DNA of 64,000 nt, taken from positions 140,702 through 204,701 of the forward strand of contig CAJUBP010000003.1 in NCBI GenBank assembly GCA_910584585.1, written 5' to 3'. Numbering within the stretch: the stretch's first letter is position 1; every line of letters starts with the position of its first letter. The position numbers and the translations under genes are program-made. The notes beneath the pieces were generated by a model that had not been told where the DNA came from, did not search any database, and was given only the letters and a program-made list of their open reading frames with translations. Below are positions 42,048 to 50,773 of this stretch, piece after piece. This DNA is from an uncultured Lachnospiraceae bacterium. Lineage in GTDB: Bacteria > Bacillota > Clostridia > Lachnospirales > Lachnospiraceae.

Positions 42048-42080
42048 GTTGAGGTTCAGTTGAGGTTTTCCATATAAAAT
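42048..42080 (+). promoter_or_regulatory. promoter with two 11-bp TTGAG repeats (regulator operon)
   Basis: Plus strand GTTGAGGTTCA (42048-42058) and GTTGAGGTTTT (42059-42069), with a -10 TAAAAT (42075-42080) exactly 15 nt from the last TTGAG start. A second candidate -10, TATAAT at 42108-42113, lies closer to the gene and could serve as a basal promoter. Together with the divergent copy this makes the regulator self-controlling. Confidence 0.82.
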
Positions 42081-42132
42081 AAACGCAGACTGTTCACAAA
42101 TCTATGCTATAATCAAGTCGGAGGTGCAAAAG

Positions 42133-42810
42133 ATGTTTCAAATTTTAGTAGTGGAAGATGATAAGGAACTGTGTGACCTTTTCTGTACTGTCCTGACAGA
42201 TAACGGATATACGGCAGTTCCGGCGGCTGACGGGCTTGCTGCCTTTGATATTTTGGATGACACTTATATTGACCTGGTTATTTCCGATATTATGATGCCA
42301 CGCATGGATGGCTTTGAACTTACAAAAGCGCTTCGTGAATCCGGATATTCCATGCCAATTCTAATCATCACAGCCAGGGAAAGTGCAACTGATAAGCGTG
42401 AAGGGTTCCGTCTGGGTACGGATGATTACATGGTAAAGCCCATCGATGTGAACGAAATGGTCTGGCGGGTGGAAGCCCTGCTGCGCCGCAGCCAGCTTGT
42501 AAACCAGCGTAAAACCAAATTTGGCGAAACAGAATTTGACTGTGACACACTGACGATTTCCTCCCACGGTGAAACCACAGAACTGCCACAGAAAGAATTT
42601 TATCTGCTATATAAACTGATCACTTCCCCAAACCGGATTTTTACCAGAAGACAGATTATGGATGATGTCTGGGGTCCGGACAGTGAAGCGGATTCCCACA
42701 CACTGGATGTCCATATCAGCCGCCTGCGTGAACGGTTCAAAAATAATGCAGACTTTGAAATTGTCACTGTGCGGGGGCTGGGATATAAGGCGGTGAGCAG
42801 ACATGGATAA
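42133..42810 (+). CDS. OmpR-family response regulator
   Basis: A 225-residue response regulator. The ATG of MFQILVVEDD is used (GGAGG 7-8 bases before); a GTG three codons earlier overlaps the ribosome site. The receiver has the acidic pair (VVEDDKELCD), the phosphorylation Asp in DLVISDIMMPRMDGFE (near residue 53) and the Lys in MVKPIDVNEM. The C-terminal winged helix has FTRRQIMDDVWGPDSEADSH then TLDVHISRLRERF. It is the obvious candidate to bind the 11-bp TTGAG repeats at three promoters around it. Confidence 0.94.
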   Translation: MFQILVVEDDKELCDLFCTVLTDNGYTAVPAADGLAAFDILDDTYIDLVISDIMMPRMDGFELTKALRESGYSMPILIITARESATDKREGFRLGTDDYMVKPIDVNEMVWRVEALLRRSQLVNQRKTKFGETEFDCDTLTISSHGETTELPQKEFYLLYKLITSPNRIFTRRQIMDDVWGPDSEADSHTLDVHISRLRERFKNNADFEIVTVRGLGYKAVSRHG

Positions 42811-43906
42811 CCAAACCCCTTCTGGAACACGGAAGCTTTGCCGGGCATCCAAATGGAAAAAGTACCCAAAACGGCTCTCCGTCATGTTTTCCCTTTTAAC
42901 CTTCCTGACGCTGACGCTGACCATCCTTTTTTCAGCCCTGCTTACATTTCTATTGATAAAAACCGGGATATTAGTCCAGCAAAACCGTGGGATTGTATTT
43001 TTCGTTATAGCAATTGTCAGTATTATTGTCGGCACCATTATCTCCAATTATGCCGGAAGGCATCCCCTCACGGCGATTATTGCCATGAGCAATGCAACCC
43101 AGGAAGTAGCAAAGGGCAATTTTGATGTTTCCCTAAATGAAAATATCCGGATCAAAGAACTGCGGGATATGGCCCATAATTTTAACCTGATGGCAAAAGA
43201 ACTGGCTGGAACCGAAATACTCCGTACCGATTTTGTGGAAAACGTATCCCATGAATTTAAAACACCGCTGTCCGCCATCGAAGGTTATACAACCCTGCTT
43301 CAAAGAAAGGATTTGAGTGAAGAAAAACGCCAGAATTATACGAAAAAAATATTATACAATACCCGCCGGCTTTCCACGCTGACAAGCAACATTTTACTTC
43401 TGTCCCGCCTGGAAAATCAAGAAATCGGCATTAAAAAGGAATCCTTTTGTCTGGATGAACAGCTCCGGGAAATCCTTCTCCTTCTGGAAGATGGCTGGAC
43501 AGAAAAACAACTGGAACTTGAAATTGACCTGGACGCTGTGGATTACTATGGCAATAAAGATTTACTCGCCCATGTGTGGCAGAATATTTTGAGCAACGCC
43601 ATTAAGTTTGCCCCTGAAAATGGAATCATCCATATCCTGCTCCGCAGGGAAAACGGCTCATTGATAACCAGCATCACGGATAATGGAATCGGTATGAGCA
43701 AGGATGTAATGCGGCGGGTATTTGAAAAATTCTATCAGGGGGACTTTTCACGTTCCTCCCAGGGAAACGGCCTGGGGCTTGCGCTGGCAAAGCGGATTGT
43801 CGATCTGCATGGTGGGAATATTTCTGTTTCCAGTAAAGAGGGAAAGGGAACGACATTTACCGTATCCCTTCCTCTGACACTGCATACGAAAGGATATGAT
43901 ACATGA
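42803..43906 (+). CDS. sensor histidine kinase
   Basis: A 367-residue kinase overlapping the regulator gene by 8 bases. Two N-terminal membrane helices (LLTFLTLTLTILFSALLTFL and FVIAIVSIIVGTIISNYAGR) enclose only a very short outside loop, so it belongs to the intramembrane-sensing type and may get its signal from a transporter or from within the membrane. HAMP-like region, then the phospho-acceptor box NVSHEFKTPLSAIEGY (His near residue 150), and ATPase boxes HVWQNILSNAIKFAPENG, DNGIGMSKDV and GNGLGLALAKRIV. Confidence 0.94.
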   Translation: MDNQTPSGTRKLCRASKWKKYPKRLSVMFSLLTFLTLTLTILFSALLTFLLIKTGILVQQNRGIVFFVIAIVSIIVGTIISNYAGRHPLTAIIAMSNATQEVAKGNFDVSLNENIRIKELRDMAHNFNLMAKELAGTEILRTDFVENVSHEFKTPLSAIEGYTTLLQRKDLSEEKRQNYTKKILYNTRRLSTLTSNILLLSRLENQEIGIKKESFCLDEQLREILLLLEDGWTEKQLELEIDLDAVDYYGNKDLLAHVWQNILSNAIKFAPENGIIHILLRRENGSLITSITDNGIGMSKDVMRRVFEKFYQGDFSRSSQGNGLGLALAKRIVDLHGGNISVSSKEGKGTTFTVSLPLTLHTKGYDT

Positions 43907-44643
43907 AATCCAGAAGATATTTTGCTTTAGACGGTATACGGGGACTGGCACTTCTGAACATGATCGCTTATCATGCAGTATGGGATTTGGTTTATCTTTT
44001 CAACTTTCATCTGCAATGGTATCAATCGGAAGGTGCTTATATATGGCAGCAATGTATCTGCTGGACATTTATTTTCCTTTCCGGATTTTGTGAGCCGCTG
44101 GGGAAAGAAAAACTAAAAAGAGGCATTACTGTTTTCAGCCTTGGATTTTTGATTGTGGCAGCTACGCTGATTACAATGCCACAAAACCGGGTACGGTTCG
44201 GTGTTCTTACTCTGATTGGTTCCTGTATGCTTTTAATGGTTCCTTTAGAAAAGTTCTTACAAAAATTCAAATCGGAATATGGTTTAATTTTTAGCATTGC
44301 CTTATTTCTTCTTACGAAGAACATCAATCACGGTTATCTCGGTTTTGGCAGCTTGAATATTCTGCCGCTGCCAAATGGCTGGTACCGTAACTTTATAACC
44401 ACCTACCTGGGATTTCCCATGTCCGGTTTTTATTCGACAGACTATTTTTCGCTTCTGCCGTGGCTTTTCCTGTACACTGCCGGATATTTTACGCATCAGC
44501 TCTTTATACACCATAAACTACTTGCACATTTAGAAAACAGCAAAGCAAAACCGCTGGAATGGTTTGGCCGACACTCCCTCGGTTTATATATGATCCACCA
44601 ACCGTTACTCTATTTTCTATTTGCTGCGTTATTTGCCCTATGA
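43903..44643 (+). CDS. DUF1624 / heparan-alpha-glucosaminide acetyltransferase-like membrane protein
   Basis: A 246-residue multi-pass protein overlapping the kinase gene as ATGA. It begins MKSRRYFALDGIRGLALLNM, where the conserved LDxxRG and later HAVWDL match the DUF1624/YeiB acyltransferase family. About seven membrane helices are visible, ending GRHSLGLYMIHQPLLYFLFA (typical end motif). Relatives are thought to acylate envelope sugars. Its coupling to the two-component genes suggests an envelope-modifying response. Confidence 0.85.
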   Translation: MKSRRYFALDGIRGLALLNMIAYHAVWDLVYLFNFHLQWYQSEGAYIWQQCICWTFIFLSGFCEPLGKEKLKRGITVFSLGFLIVAATLITMPQNRVRFGVLTLIGSCMLLMVPLEKFLQKFKSEYGLIFSIALFLLTKNINHGYLGFGSLNILPLPNGWYRNFITTYLGFPMSGFYSTDYFSLLPWLFLYTAGYFTHQLFIHHKLLAHLENSKAKPLEWFGRHSLGLYMIHQPLLYFLFAALFAL

Positions 44644-44675
44644 AACAGATATTATATTTTCAGGAGGAAAACACA

Positions 44676-45383
44676 ATGACACTTTATGAAACAATTTTTA
44701 CCCGCAGGCAGGTACGGAATTACCTTAACTCTCCTGTTCCAGAAGACCGTTTAAGCGGTATTCTTGCCTGTGTTTCCGAATCGGAGCAGCTTAGCGGGCA
44801 GCACGCCGATTTCAAACTTCTCCCGGCTGCAGAAGTTTCCGCTAATCAAGGTGCATCCCATTATTTACTCGCTTTCTGCGACAGCTCTCCATCTGCCTAT
44901 GCTAATGTTGGGTTTCTATTGCAAAAGGCTGATTTATATGTCCAGAGCATGGGGCTTGGCAGCGGATACTTTATGAATATTAAGCCCAAAAATGAATTGA
45001 AACGGTTCTGTATCGCCCTTGCTATTGGCAAGGCAGATACCCCTGCAAGAATAAATGAATCTGAGTTTAAGAGAAAACCCTTAAACCGTATCAGTACAGA
45101 GGATACTGCCGTCTCAAGAGCCGTAAGGCTTGCCCCTTCTTCCCTTAATTCACAGCCCTGGGAACTAAAATTTGAGCCGGGGAAAGTAATTATTGAAGAT
45201 GCAGGCACGGGCATCTCCCGTCTCATCCTTAAAAATAAGCTGAATAAAATTGATATTGGTATTGCCGCCCGCCATGCCGCGCTTGCCCTCGAACATAATG
45301 GAAATGCTATAATTTCGGCTGTTCCAAAATCAGATGGCAGTAAATTCCGCATTGAAATCACTTACGAGGAGGACGAAAAATGA
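44676..45383 (+). CDS. nitroreductase-family protein
   Basis: A 235-residue FMN-dependent nitroreductase-like protein. The ATG of MTLYETIFTRRQVRNYLNSP has AGGAGG 8 bases before. The motifs expected are RRQVRNY (FMN contact, about 10-16), a QSMGLGSGYF-type loop (DLYVQSMGLGSGYFMNIKPK) and RLAPSSLNSQPWEL near residue 155. The architecture (two related halves) fits the larger nitroreductase type. Substrate unknown. It is followed by a flavodoxin gene that overlaps it as ATGA. Confidence 0.86.
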   Translation: MTLYETIFTRRQVRNYLNSPVPEDRLSGILACVSESEQLSGQHADFKLLPAAEVSANQGASHYLLAFCDSSPSAYANVGFLLQKADLYVQSMGLGSGYFMNIKPKNELKRFCIALAIGKADTPARINESEFKRKPLNRISTEDTAVSRAVRLAPSSLNSQPWELKFEPGKVIIEDAGTGISRLILKNKLNKIDIGIAARHAALALEHNGNAIISAVPKSDGSKFRIEITYEEDEK

Positions 45384-45829
45384 AAACTTTAATCCTTTAC
45401 TACTCAAGCCATCATGGGAACACAAAAAAACTGGTAGATGCAATTGTGGCACAAGGAAATGTTACAGCCGTTGATGTCTCTGCCGCAACTGTAACTGACT
45501 GTTCTGATTATGACATGATTGGTTTTGCTTCTGGTATCTACTACCAAAAATTTCATGAAAGTATCCTGAAATGGGCAGAAGCTAATCTTCCCCAAAATAA
45601 AAATGTATTCTTTCTCTACACCTGCGGGGTAAAACGCAAGAACTACGCAGATGCAATTAAACAGATTGCTGAATCCAAAAAATCAAAAATACAAGGCTGC
45701 TATGGTTGTCTCGGATTTGATACATTTGGTCCCTTTAAACTCGTTGGAGGCATTGCAAAAGGGCATCCAAATGATGAAGATCTATCGTCCGCAGTCAATT
45801 TTTTCTGTGGAATTAAAGACAAGGCATAA
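45380..45829 (+). CDS. flavodoxin-family protein
   Basis: A 149-residue flavodoxin starting MKTLILYYSSHHGNTKKLVD: the YSSHHGNTKK loop (8-17) binds the FMN phosphate. Later GFASGIYYQKFHESILKWAE and FLYTCGVKRKNYADAIK fit the flavin isoalloxazine loops of the flavodoxin domain of small Clostridia proteins, and YGCLGFDTFGPFKLVGGIAK a short C-terminal extension. It overlaps the nitroreductase gene and probably exchanges electrons with it. Last gene of the plus-strand operon. Confidence 0.9.
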   Translation: MKTLILYYSSHHGNTKKLVDAIVAQGNVTAVDVSAATVTDCSDYDMIGFASGIYYQKFHESILKWAEANLPQNKNVFFLYTCGVKRKNYADAIKQIAESKKSKIQGCYGCLGFDTFGPFKLVGGIAKGHPNDEDLSSAVNFFCGIKDKA

Positions 45830-45867
45830 AAATCTTCAATTTGATACTTTTTGATTTTGCCTTAAAG

Positions 45868-45918
45868 GGGTTCAAATTTATTGCCAGGGTGGGTTCAAAT
45901 ATCTGTAGGGAGGGTTCA
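45868..45918. repeat. three short GGGTTCA repeats at an element edge
   Basis: GGGTTCAAAT occurs at 45868 and 45891, and GGGTTCAtt at 45912, with spacings of 23 and 21 bases. The stretch lies exactly between the last gene of the two-component island and the truncated recombinase, so it may be the end of a mobile element. No matching inverted copy was found elsewhere by eye. Confidence 0.45.
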
Positions 45919-45921
45919 TTT

Positions 45922-46293
45922 TTACTTCTGCTTCATGTCGGAATATGAACTGTCATAAAAAGAAAAAGGCTTCCGGTCACGCCAAATGTGCCGAAAGCCT
46001 TTATTTCTGCGGTTTTTCAAGTATTCTGTTCCTATTCTTTGTATCAAATAAGCAAGTTTTATTTCAAAATCGCCATTTTTTGCACACTCAATCATGCGGT
46101 TAAATTCTTTTCGCTTTTTCGTGTTCGTTCCAGAAATGCCCTCATCGGCAAATATGGCATAAAGCTCCCAATCGGGATTACGCTCAATATACTGGCGGAA
46201 ATACCGCTGTTGGCTTTCAAAAGAATTGGCTTGGTCTTCATTGTCCGTGGAAACACGGCAATAGGCGGCAACTCTTTTTTTCGTTTCCTGCAT
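45922..46293 (-). pseudogene. truncated serine recombinase
   Basis: 123 codons from the ATG of MQETKKRVAAYCRVSTDNED. The large serine recombinase catalytic start is clear: YCRVSTDNEDQANSFESQQR (catalytic Ser near residue 15), then IFADEGISGTNTKKRKEFNR. After MIECAKNGDFE (about residue 77) the family sequence stops; the rest (IKLAYLIQRIGTEYLKNRRN) is unrelated and probably read-through of joined DNA. The DNA-binding and zinc domains are missing, so it cannot act alone. A relic of an integrative element of the Tn1549/Tn4451 kind. Confidence 0.85.
45967..46000 (-). terminator. hairpin terminator
   Basis: Minus strand AGGCTTTCGG...CCGGAAGCCT followed by TTTTTCTTTTT. It lies inside the residual open frame of the truncated recombinase, showing that this end of the frame was originally non-coding. 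Confidence 0.7.
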
Positions 46294-46447
46294 TTTTCTC
46301 TCTTGGTTTAAGAGTTCATATCGTAATGTTGGCATAAAACCTCTCCTTTCCCGACAATGACTTGCCGTAGTTTAAGTATAGTGAATGATTGCTTGTGTGT
46401 CGAATGTGCAAATAATGAAATCGCACATTTCTATATGTAAGAACCCC

Positions 46448-46480
46448 ACCCGCTGGCGAAATCAAAGATTTCGAGCGGGT
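46448..46480. repeat. long near-perfect hairpin upstream of the recombinase
   Basis: Arms ACCCGCT and CGAAATC (46448-46454, 46457-46463) pair with GATTTCG and AGCGGGT (46467-46480); only a two-base bulge interrupts a 14-bp stem with loop AAA. It lies in the spacer between the small SHOCT-like gene and the recombinase. It may be an attenuator or a recombination site. Confidence 0.6.
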
Positions 46481-46520
46481 CCCGGGAACCTTGTTGTTTA
46501 CACAATAAAGAGCCAAGCGG

Positions 46521-46721
46521 TTAGGCTTGGCTGCGGTTTTTCTGATTGTATTGCTTTTCTATTTCCTCGATACAGCGGCTATATTGCGAATGGGTCAAAA
46601 GCTCCCGTTTTTCCAAAGAAGCAAGTATTGACTTTTGAAGATGCAGATAAAACGCTGTGTATGCCTGTTCGGTAATTTGCGGAGCAGGCTCTCCGACATA
46701 GACAAACTCACGACATTCCAA
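46521..46721 (-). CDS. small SHOCT-like element protein
   Basis: A 66-residue protein starting with TTG (MECREFVYVGEPAPQITEQA); AGGTGG stands upstream. The C-terminal LLTHSQYSRCIEEIEKQY is close to the short SHOCT-type helical motif (start-terminal or end-terminal oligomerisation helix). Such small genes often precede serine recombinases in Clostridia integrative elements, as here. Function is not known to me; the TTG start is chosen because no ATG fits. Confidence 0.6.
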   Translation of the reverse strand: MECREFVYVGEPAPQITEQAYTAFYLHLQKSILASLEKRELLTHSQYSRCIEEIEKQYNQKNRSQA

Positions 46722-47461
46722 TTATCAACACCACCTCGCTATACTGTATTCACAAGGGGTTGTACAATATAACAAGAGGGTTCGTCCTTTTTGAAATGCT
46801 GTTTGCAACCGATAACGGTATTTAATACGGCGAAATATATATCGCTGTATTTTAGCTTTATAGTCCTTTCCATGTGATTATCTCCTATCTGAATTTAGGC
46901 AGTGTTTTTACTGCCTATGTAGAAGCCGGATATAAGGAAGGAAAGAAACAGAGTATAAGATAAAACTCATTTTCATTGACCGCTTTACATCCGACTTTAT
47001 GATAGGAGTATTTTTATTTGTCACACACTAATAAAGTTAGTGGTGCGCCTACGAAAATCATCAAACGGCTGGCGGCTTGTCAGCTCCACGGGAATCTCAC
47101 CCTCACATGGTTCTCATGCGACCGCCCCCATTGCCTGCGACGGCTTCACGACCGAAATATCGCTTATCACGCTCGGACTGTGGCTGGACGGGAGTATCAT
47201 TGTCCCTATTGCCTGTCGTCGCCATATCGGGAGCCGCCCGATACTCATAGCCGACTGTTAATCGCTCCTTGCCGAGCAGTTTGTTCGACAGATCGTGGCG
47301 CAGCCGCTAAATGTGGCTCATGCTTTCACAATAGCAATAGGAATGTGTTTGATGAATGGGTATTCAGTTGTCAAAGAGCATAATCGTTCACCGTAAAACG
47401 GATAAAGGGCAGAGAAAATTTATCTCTGCCCTCATCCTCACTAAAAAGGATTTTTTCAACC
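46722..47461. other. non-coding mobile-element debris
   Basis: About 740 bases with no convincing gene. A perfect 8-bp hairpin TAGGCAGT-GTTTTT-ACTGCCTA lies at 46896-46917, and CACTAA-TAAAG-TTAGTG near 47026. Short frames here show no family resemblance and lack ribosome sites. A TTGACA box near 47,377 (minus strand) could be part of a promoter. I take the stretch as decayed integrative-element sequence. Confidence 0.5.
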
Positions 47462-47935
47462 CTATTTGGAAAGAATTTTTCTTATTTTTTCTATCGCTGC
47501 GGAAATCGAACTTACAACAGCCGAAGCGGAACATCCCTCTCTTTCTGCAATTTGCTTATAGGTCAATCCTTGAAAATAGTACAGTTTCAACCGCTTTTGC
47601 TGCGTTTCGGTCAGCATTGAGATTGCTTGATGTAACTGCTCATACTCAATATTACGCAAAACGGTATCTTCAACCGATTCAGTTTTGACACAGGCGCGCC
47701 TGTTAAGGGATTGTTCCGTCTGCTCAAAGTGTTCAATATGCCTGTCCCACTCGTTAAGAATCGAGAGGTCATCCAGTTCAAAGCGGTTAAGCATATCAAA
47801 TAAGTTCTTTTGTATTTCCATCTCATGCCGCACGCCTTGTCCGTCTTTGAACGATAGATAATACCTGCCGTTATTTTCACAAATCTTGTAGGGGTTGTAC
47901 TTGTCTTTTCTTCTTTTCGGATGATTTCCAATCAT
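47462..47935 (-). CDS. sigma-70-like regulator of conjugative elements
   Basis: A 157-residue protein starting MIGNHPKRRKDKYNPYKICE, GGAGG upstream. It fits the small sigma-like proteins of Tn916/Tn1549-type elements: an N-terminal element-specific part (ICENNGRYYLSFKDGQGVRH), then a region-4-like helix-turn-helix (AISMLTETQQKRLKLYYFQG then LTYKQIAEREGCSASAVVSS, about 106-145). Proteins of this type control conjugation genes. Its partner genes are gone here. Confidence 0.83.
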   Translation of the reverse strand: MIGNHPKRRKDKYNPYKICENNGRYYLSFKDGQGVRHEMEIQKNLFDMLNRFELDDLSILNEWDRHIEHFEQTEQSLNRRACVKTESVEDTVLRNIEYEQLHQAISMLTETQQKRLKLYYFQGLTYKQIAEREGCSASAVVSSISAAIEKIRKILSK

Positions 47936-47953
47936 CGTTTTTCCTCCGATCAA

Positions 47954-48232
47954 TCTGAATTTTGAAATTGTAAAAATTTAGATTGAAAGGTGGAGAACGA
48001 CAACCGTGAGTAAACGCAAAAATGCCCCTGCATGACGACAAAAGCCGCCCTACAAGCGCATTAAGTTCATAATATTTATGGCATATCAGTTCATATAAAA
48101 GACTGCAATATCCCTGTGATAGACAGTAACTTTTTTTAATTGGATGCCTATAAAGAGAATATCTGTGTCATAGATTCATATTCGCTGCTCATTATAAACA
48201 GCGAAACGCCGAAAGAAGTCCAGCGCATAAAA
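47954..48232. other. intergenic stretch, nothing assigned
   Basis: About 280 bases between the sigma-like gene start and the terminator of the next operon. I see no gene, no repeat of note and no clear promoter beyond the ribosome site of the sigma-like gene. Confidence 0.4.
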
Positions 48233-48266
48233 ATCCCTCCAATCCAAAAAACTCGGATTTGGAGGG
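48233..48266 (-). terminator. rho-independent terminator of the ABC/two-component operon
   Basis: Minus strand CCCTCCAAATCC-GAGTTTTTT-GGATTGGAGGG (12-bp arms with one bulged base) followed by ATTTTTATG. It lies 120 bases after the ABC-2 permease stop and ends the operon that starts at 54.95 kb. Confidence 0.82.
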
Positions 48267-48388
48267 GTTTGTGCATAACGAAACTGCCGTGACAAATCTC
48301 GTTTTTTTTAATTAGCAGGGCTGTCGTCTATATTTTGTTTGGAAATTTTATACTGCACCGGAAAAGTAGCCGTAAGGCTGCTTTTTCT

Positions 48389-50764
48389 TTATCTCTTTAT
48401 TCGCAGTTTCCTGCAAAGCGCAAATGCGGATATACCGATCAGAATAAATAAACAAACTGTCACGATACAAACATTGACGATTGCGTTTTCACCTTGCAGA
48501 AGCGGTATCGCCGAAATCGGAATAGACAGCGACAGATACTTCATCGGTGCAAGTCCTATATACGAATACAGCAGTGACGGCAGAAGCATAACAGAGGAAA
48601 CCAATATATACGCCGTTTCCATTCGTTTCATACAGGAAGAAACAAGCAGCGACAGCATTGCGGCGGAGAAAAGCGTAAACAGCCGAAAAGCGTACAGGAA
48701 AATCAATGCCGTGCCGATCTTGCAGGAAAGCGGCAGATTTTGGAGCAAAGCAAGATTTTCAGCCGAAGCGGACAGCGTCTTTGTATCGCATATCATAAGA
48801 AACGCACGAAGTTCCAAGCCGTACACTACCGCCCATACAAGAGTGGCGCAACCTGCTGCCAGCAGAATCTTACGGGTGAGCAGTACCCCTCTGCCTTTTA
48901 CCGTCGAAGCTGTAAGTCCTGTTATACCAGACTGTTTTTCGTAGGTCATACATCCGGCAAGCAGAAGTCCGAGAATTAAAAGTGAAAGCATTGCCGCCGA
49001 TTGCCGATTACTTTCCGCTGTTTTCCCATATACGCTCTCAAAGGGCGCTTCTGCGATCAGGTACGGCGTAAAGCCTTTTTCCTGCGCCTGCTCCCGAAGC
49101 TGTTCTACACGGTCACGCACTATATCCAAGCCTTCACTTTTGGTTTGTGCGGCAGACGCTTCACGGGCGTAGACATCAAACTGCGGATATTCCATTTCGC
49201 CGTTTTCATAGGCGGTTTCCGCCGTCTTATAGTCTGCTATTGTTTGATTAAGCTCCGACTGTATATGTTCTATGCGGTTTAATGTGCCCTCTGTAATTTC
49301 ACCTGCCAGCTCAGTGGTATATTGCCGTGCTGCACCTTCAGTAGCATTGCTGACAGGAACAGGTGCAGTATAGGAAAGTCCGAGCGCAAGATATACAAGC
49401 AAGGCAATCACAATAATTCCTTTTTGAATCCACACACTCTTATACGCTTCAAAACCAAACAGGTGCAAGTGTGTGAGAAATCTGTCGGTTATGCTGTTCA
49501 GCTTCACAGCAAACCGTCCAAGCGTATCTTTACCCGCCGCAGGCTTTTTACAGCAGTTTATTACAATACAGGCCGTCCCAAATAACACGCACAGCGCAGG
49601 CAGGGCAAGCTGTGAAATCCGGCAAATCCCAAATGGATAACCAAATAGGTCTATGTTCAGATAGTTCGTATAAAGATCGGACATACTGATATAGGTAAAC
49701 AGATTAAAATACTTAAACAAATTGAAACTGCTCTGCACAGGCAAAAAGGTGTACAGACTGTATTCCAAAGCCAAAACGCCGCTTGTTATAAGAATCGTAT
49801 ATTTCACATTATGAAGTGCTGTCAACAGCAGCCAAAGGAGCAGACTGATGAAAAATGCCGCGACCATTCGCAGGAGAAACCACCCGGACAAAAACGCCCC
49901 TATCGTTGATAACTGCGGCAATCCTCCCAAAAGCTCCACAGACTGTACGGAACGGTTCAGACTGTCATATCCGCCATAGATAGAGAAGCCGATCACAAGA
50001 TTGGTTCCGTAAAGCAGTAAAACGCCGAACACAGAGGTGCAAAACAAAATTGCCGTTCGCTTTATGGTAAGGCGAAGCCGTCCGCCCGGTGCGGCGTGAA
50101 CCACATTCCAAAGTCCTTTTTTTCGCTCCTCTAAAAAGGAAACAGATATAATCATCAACACAATCAACAGAAAATAATCCGTGAGTGAAAAGGTGAGCAA
50201 GGATTCTACTGCGCCGTTTTCACCCAGTTTCAATTCCACGCCTTGCAGCTTTTCAAATTCTTCCGCTGTTTTCAGTATATTTCTTCCGGAAAAGCTGTCG
50301 GGATCGCTGAAAATGGAGAACGACAGCATGCTGTCCTTGTTTTTCTGAATGGAATCCAGCCAATCGGGATAATCGGACAGATACTTTGTCTGCGCAAGCA
50401 GCGTATTCACAGCGGCATATGCGGCTTTTGCGTCATCTCCGGGACTATCTTCATTTTTCAAAAGCGTTTCCAGCCGTTCCTTTTCCTGCTCTAAAACAGA
50501 AGCGGCATCACGCAGCGGCAGGTCTTTCACTTTTCCGAGCCATTCACGGTAATGGGCATAGGTTTCTTTTGCGTCCGCTTTTTCTACTTGTTCCATATAT
50601 CCACCGTCAAGAGAAACCGATAACTCCGTTTGCGGTAGATTAAGGTTCATGCCGTACTCATTTTCCGCTTGCTCTTTTGCAAATAAAAATCCGTTGATAA
50701 GCAAAACCAATACAAGGGCGATTAAAATACGGCGATTTCCTAAAATTCGTTTTATCTCATTCAT
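48389..50764 (-). CDS. ABC-2-type permease, two fused units
   Basis: A 791-residue membrane protein. It has two related halves: each starts with a helix followed by a long extracellular coiled region and ends with a bundle of helices. Helix 1 is RRILIALVLVLLINGFLFAK (about 11-30); the second half starts near residue 430 with SVWIQKGIIVIALLVYLALG. The extracellular parts are Glu/Lys/Ala-rich helices (for example EQEKERLETLLKNEDSPGDD). It forms one operon with the ATPase 9 bases upstream. Such transporters with a dedicated two-component system often remove peptides; the substrate here is unknown. Confidence 0.85.
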   Translation of the reverse strand: MNEIKRILGNRRILIALVLVLLINGFLFAKEQAENEYGMNLNLPQTELSVSLDGGYMEQVEKADAKETYAHYREWLGKVKDLPLRDAASVLEQEKERLETLLKNEDSPGDDAKAAYAAVNTLLAQTKYLSDYPDWLDSIQKNKDSMLSFSIFSDPDSFSGRNILKTAEEFEKLQGVELKLGENGAVESLLTFSLTDYFLLIVLMIISVSFLEERKKGLWNVVHAAPGGRLRLTIKRTAILFCTSVFGVLLLYGTNLVIGFSIYGGYDSLNRSVQSVELLGGLPQLSTIGAFLSGWFLLRMVAAFFISLLLWLLLTALHNVKYTILITSGVLALEYSLYTFLPVQSSFNLFKYFNLFTYISMSDLYTNYLNIDLFGYPFGICRISQLALPALCVLFGTACIVINCCKKPAAGKDTLGRFAVKLNSITDRFLTHLHLFGFEAYKSVWIQKGIIVIALLVYLALGLSYTAPVPVSNATEGAARQYTTELAGEITEGTLNRIEHIQSELNQTIADYKTAETAYENGEMEYPQFDVYAREASAAQTKSEGLDIVRDRVEQLREQAQEKGFTPYLIAEAPFESVYGKTAESNRQSAAMLSLLILGLLLAGCMTYEKQSGITGLTASTVKGRGVLLTRKILLAAGCATLVWAVVYGLELRAFLMICDTKTLSASAENLALLQNLPLSCKIGTALIFLYAFRLFTLFSAAMLSLLVSSCMKRMETAYILVSSVMLLPSLLYSYIGLAPMKYLSLSIPISAIPLLQGENAIVNVCIVTVCLFILIGISAFALCRKLRIKR

Positions 50765-50773
50765 ACCGCCGCC

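Noticed and set aside
46316..46516. 66-codon minus-strand open frame between the recombinase and the small SHOCT-like gene
   Set aside because: It runs through the long hairpin at 46448-46480 and has no ribosome site.
48339..48944. 201-codon plus-strand open frame
   Set aside because: It overlaps the ABC-2 permease gene on the other strand and begins inside its end region; no support.
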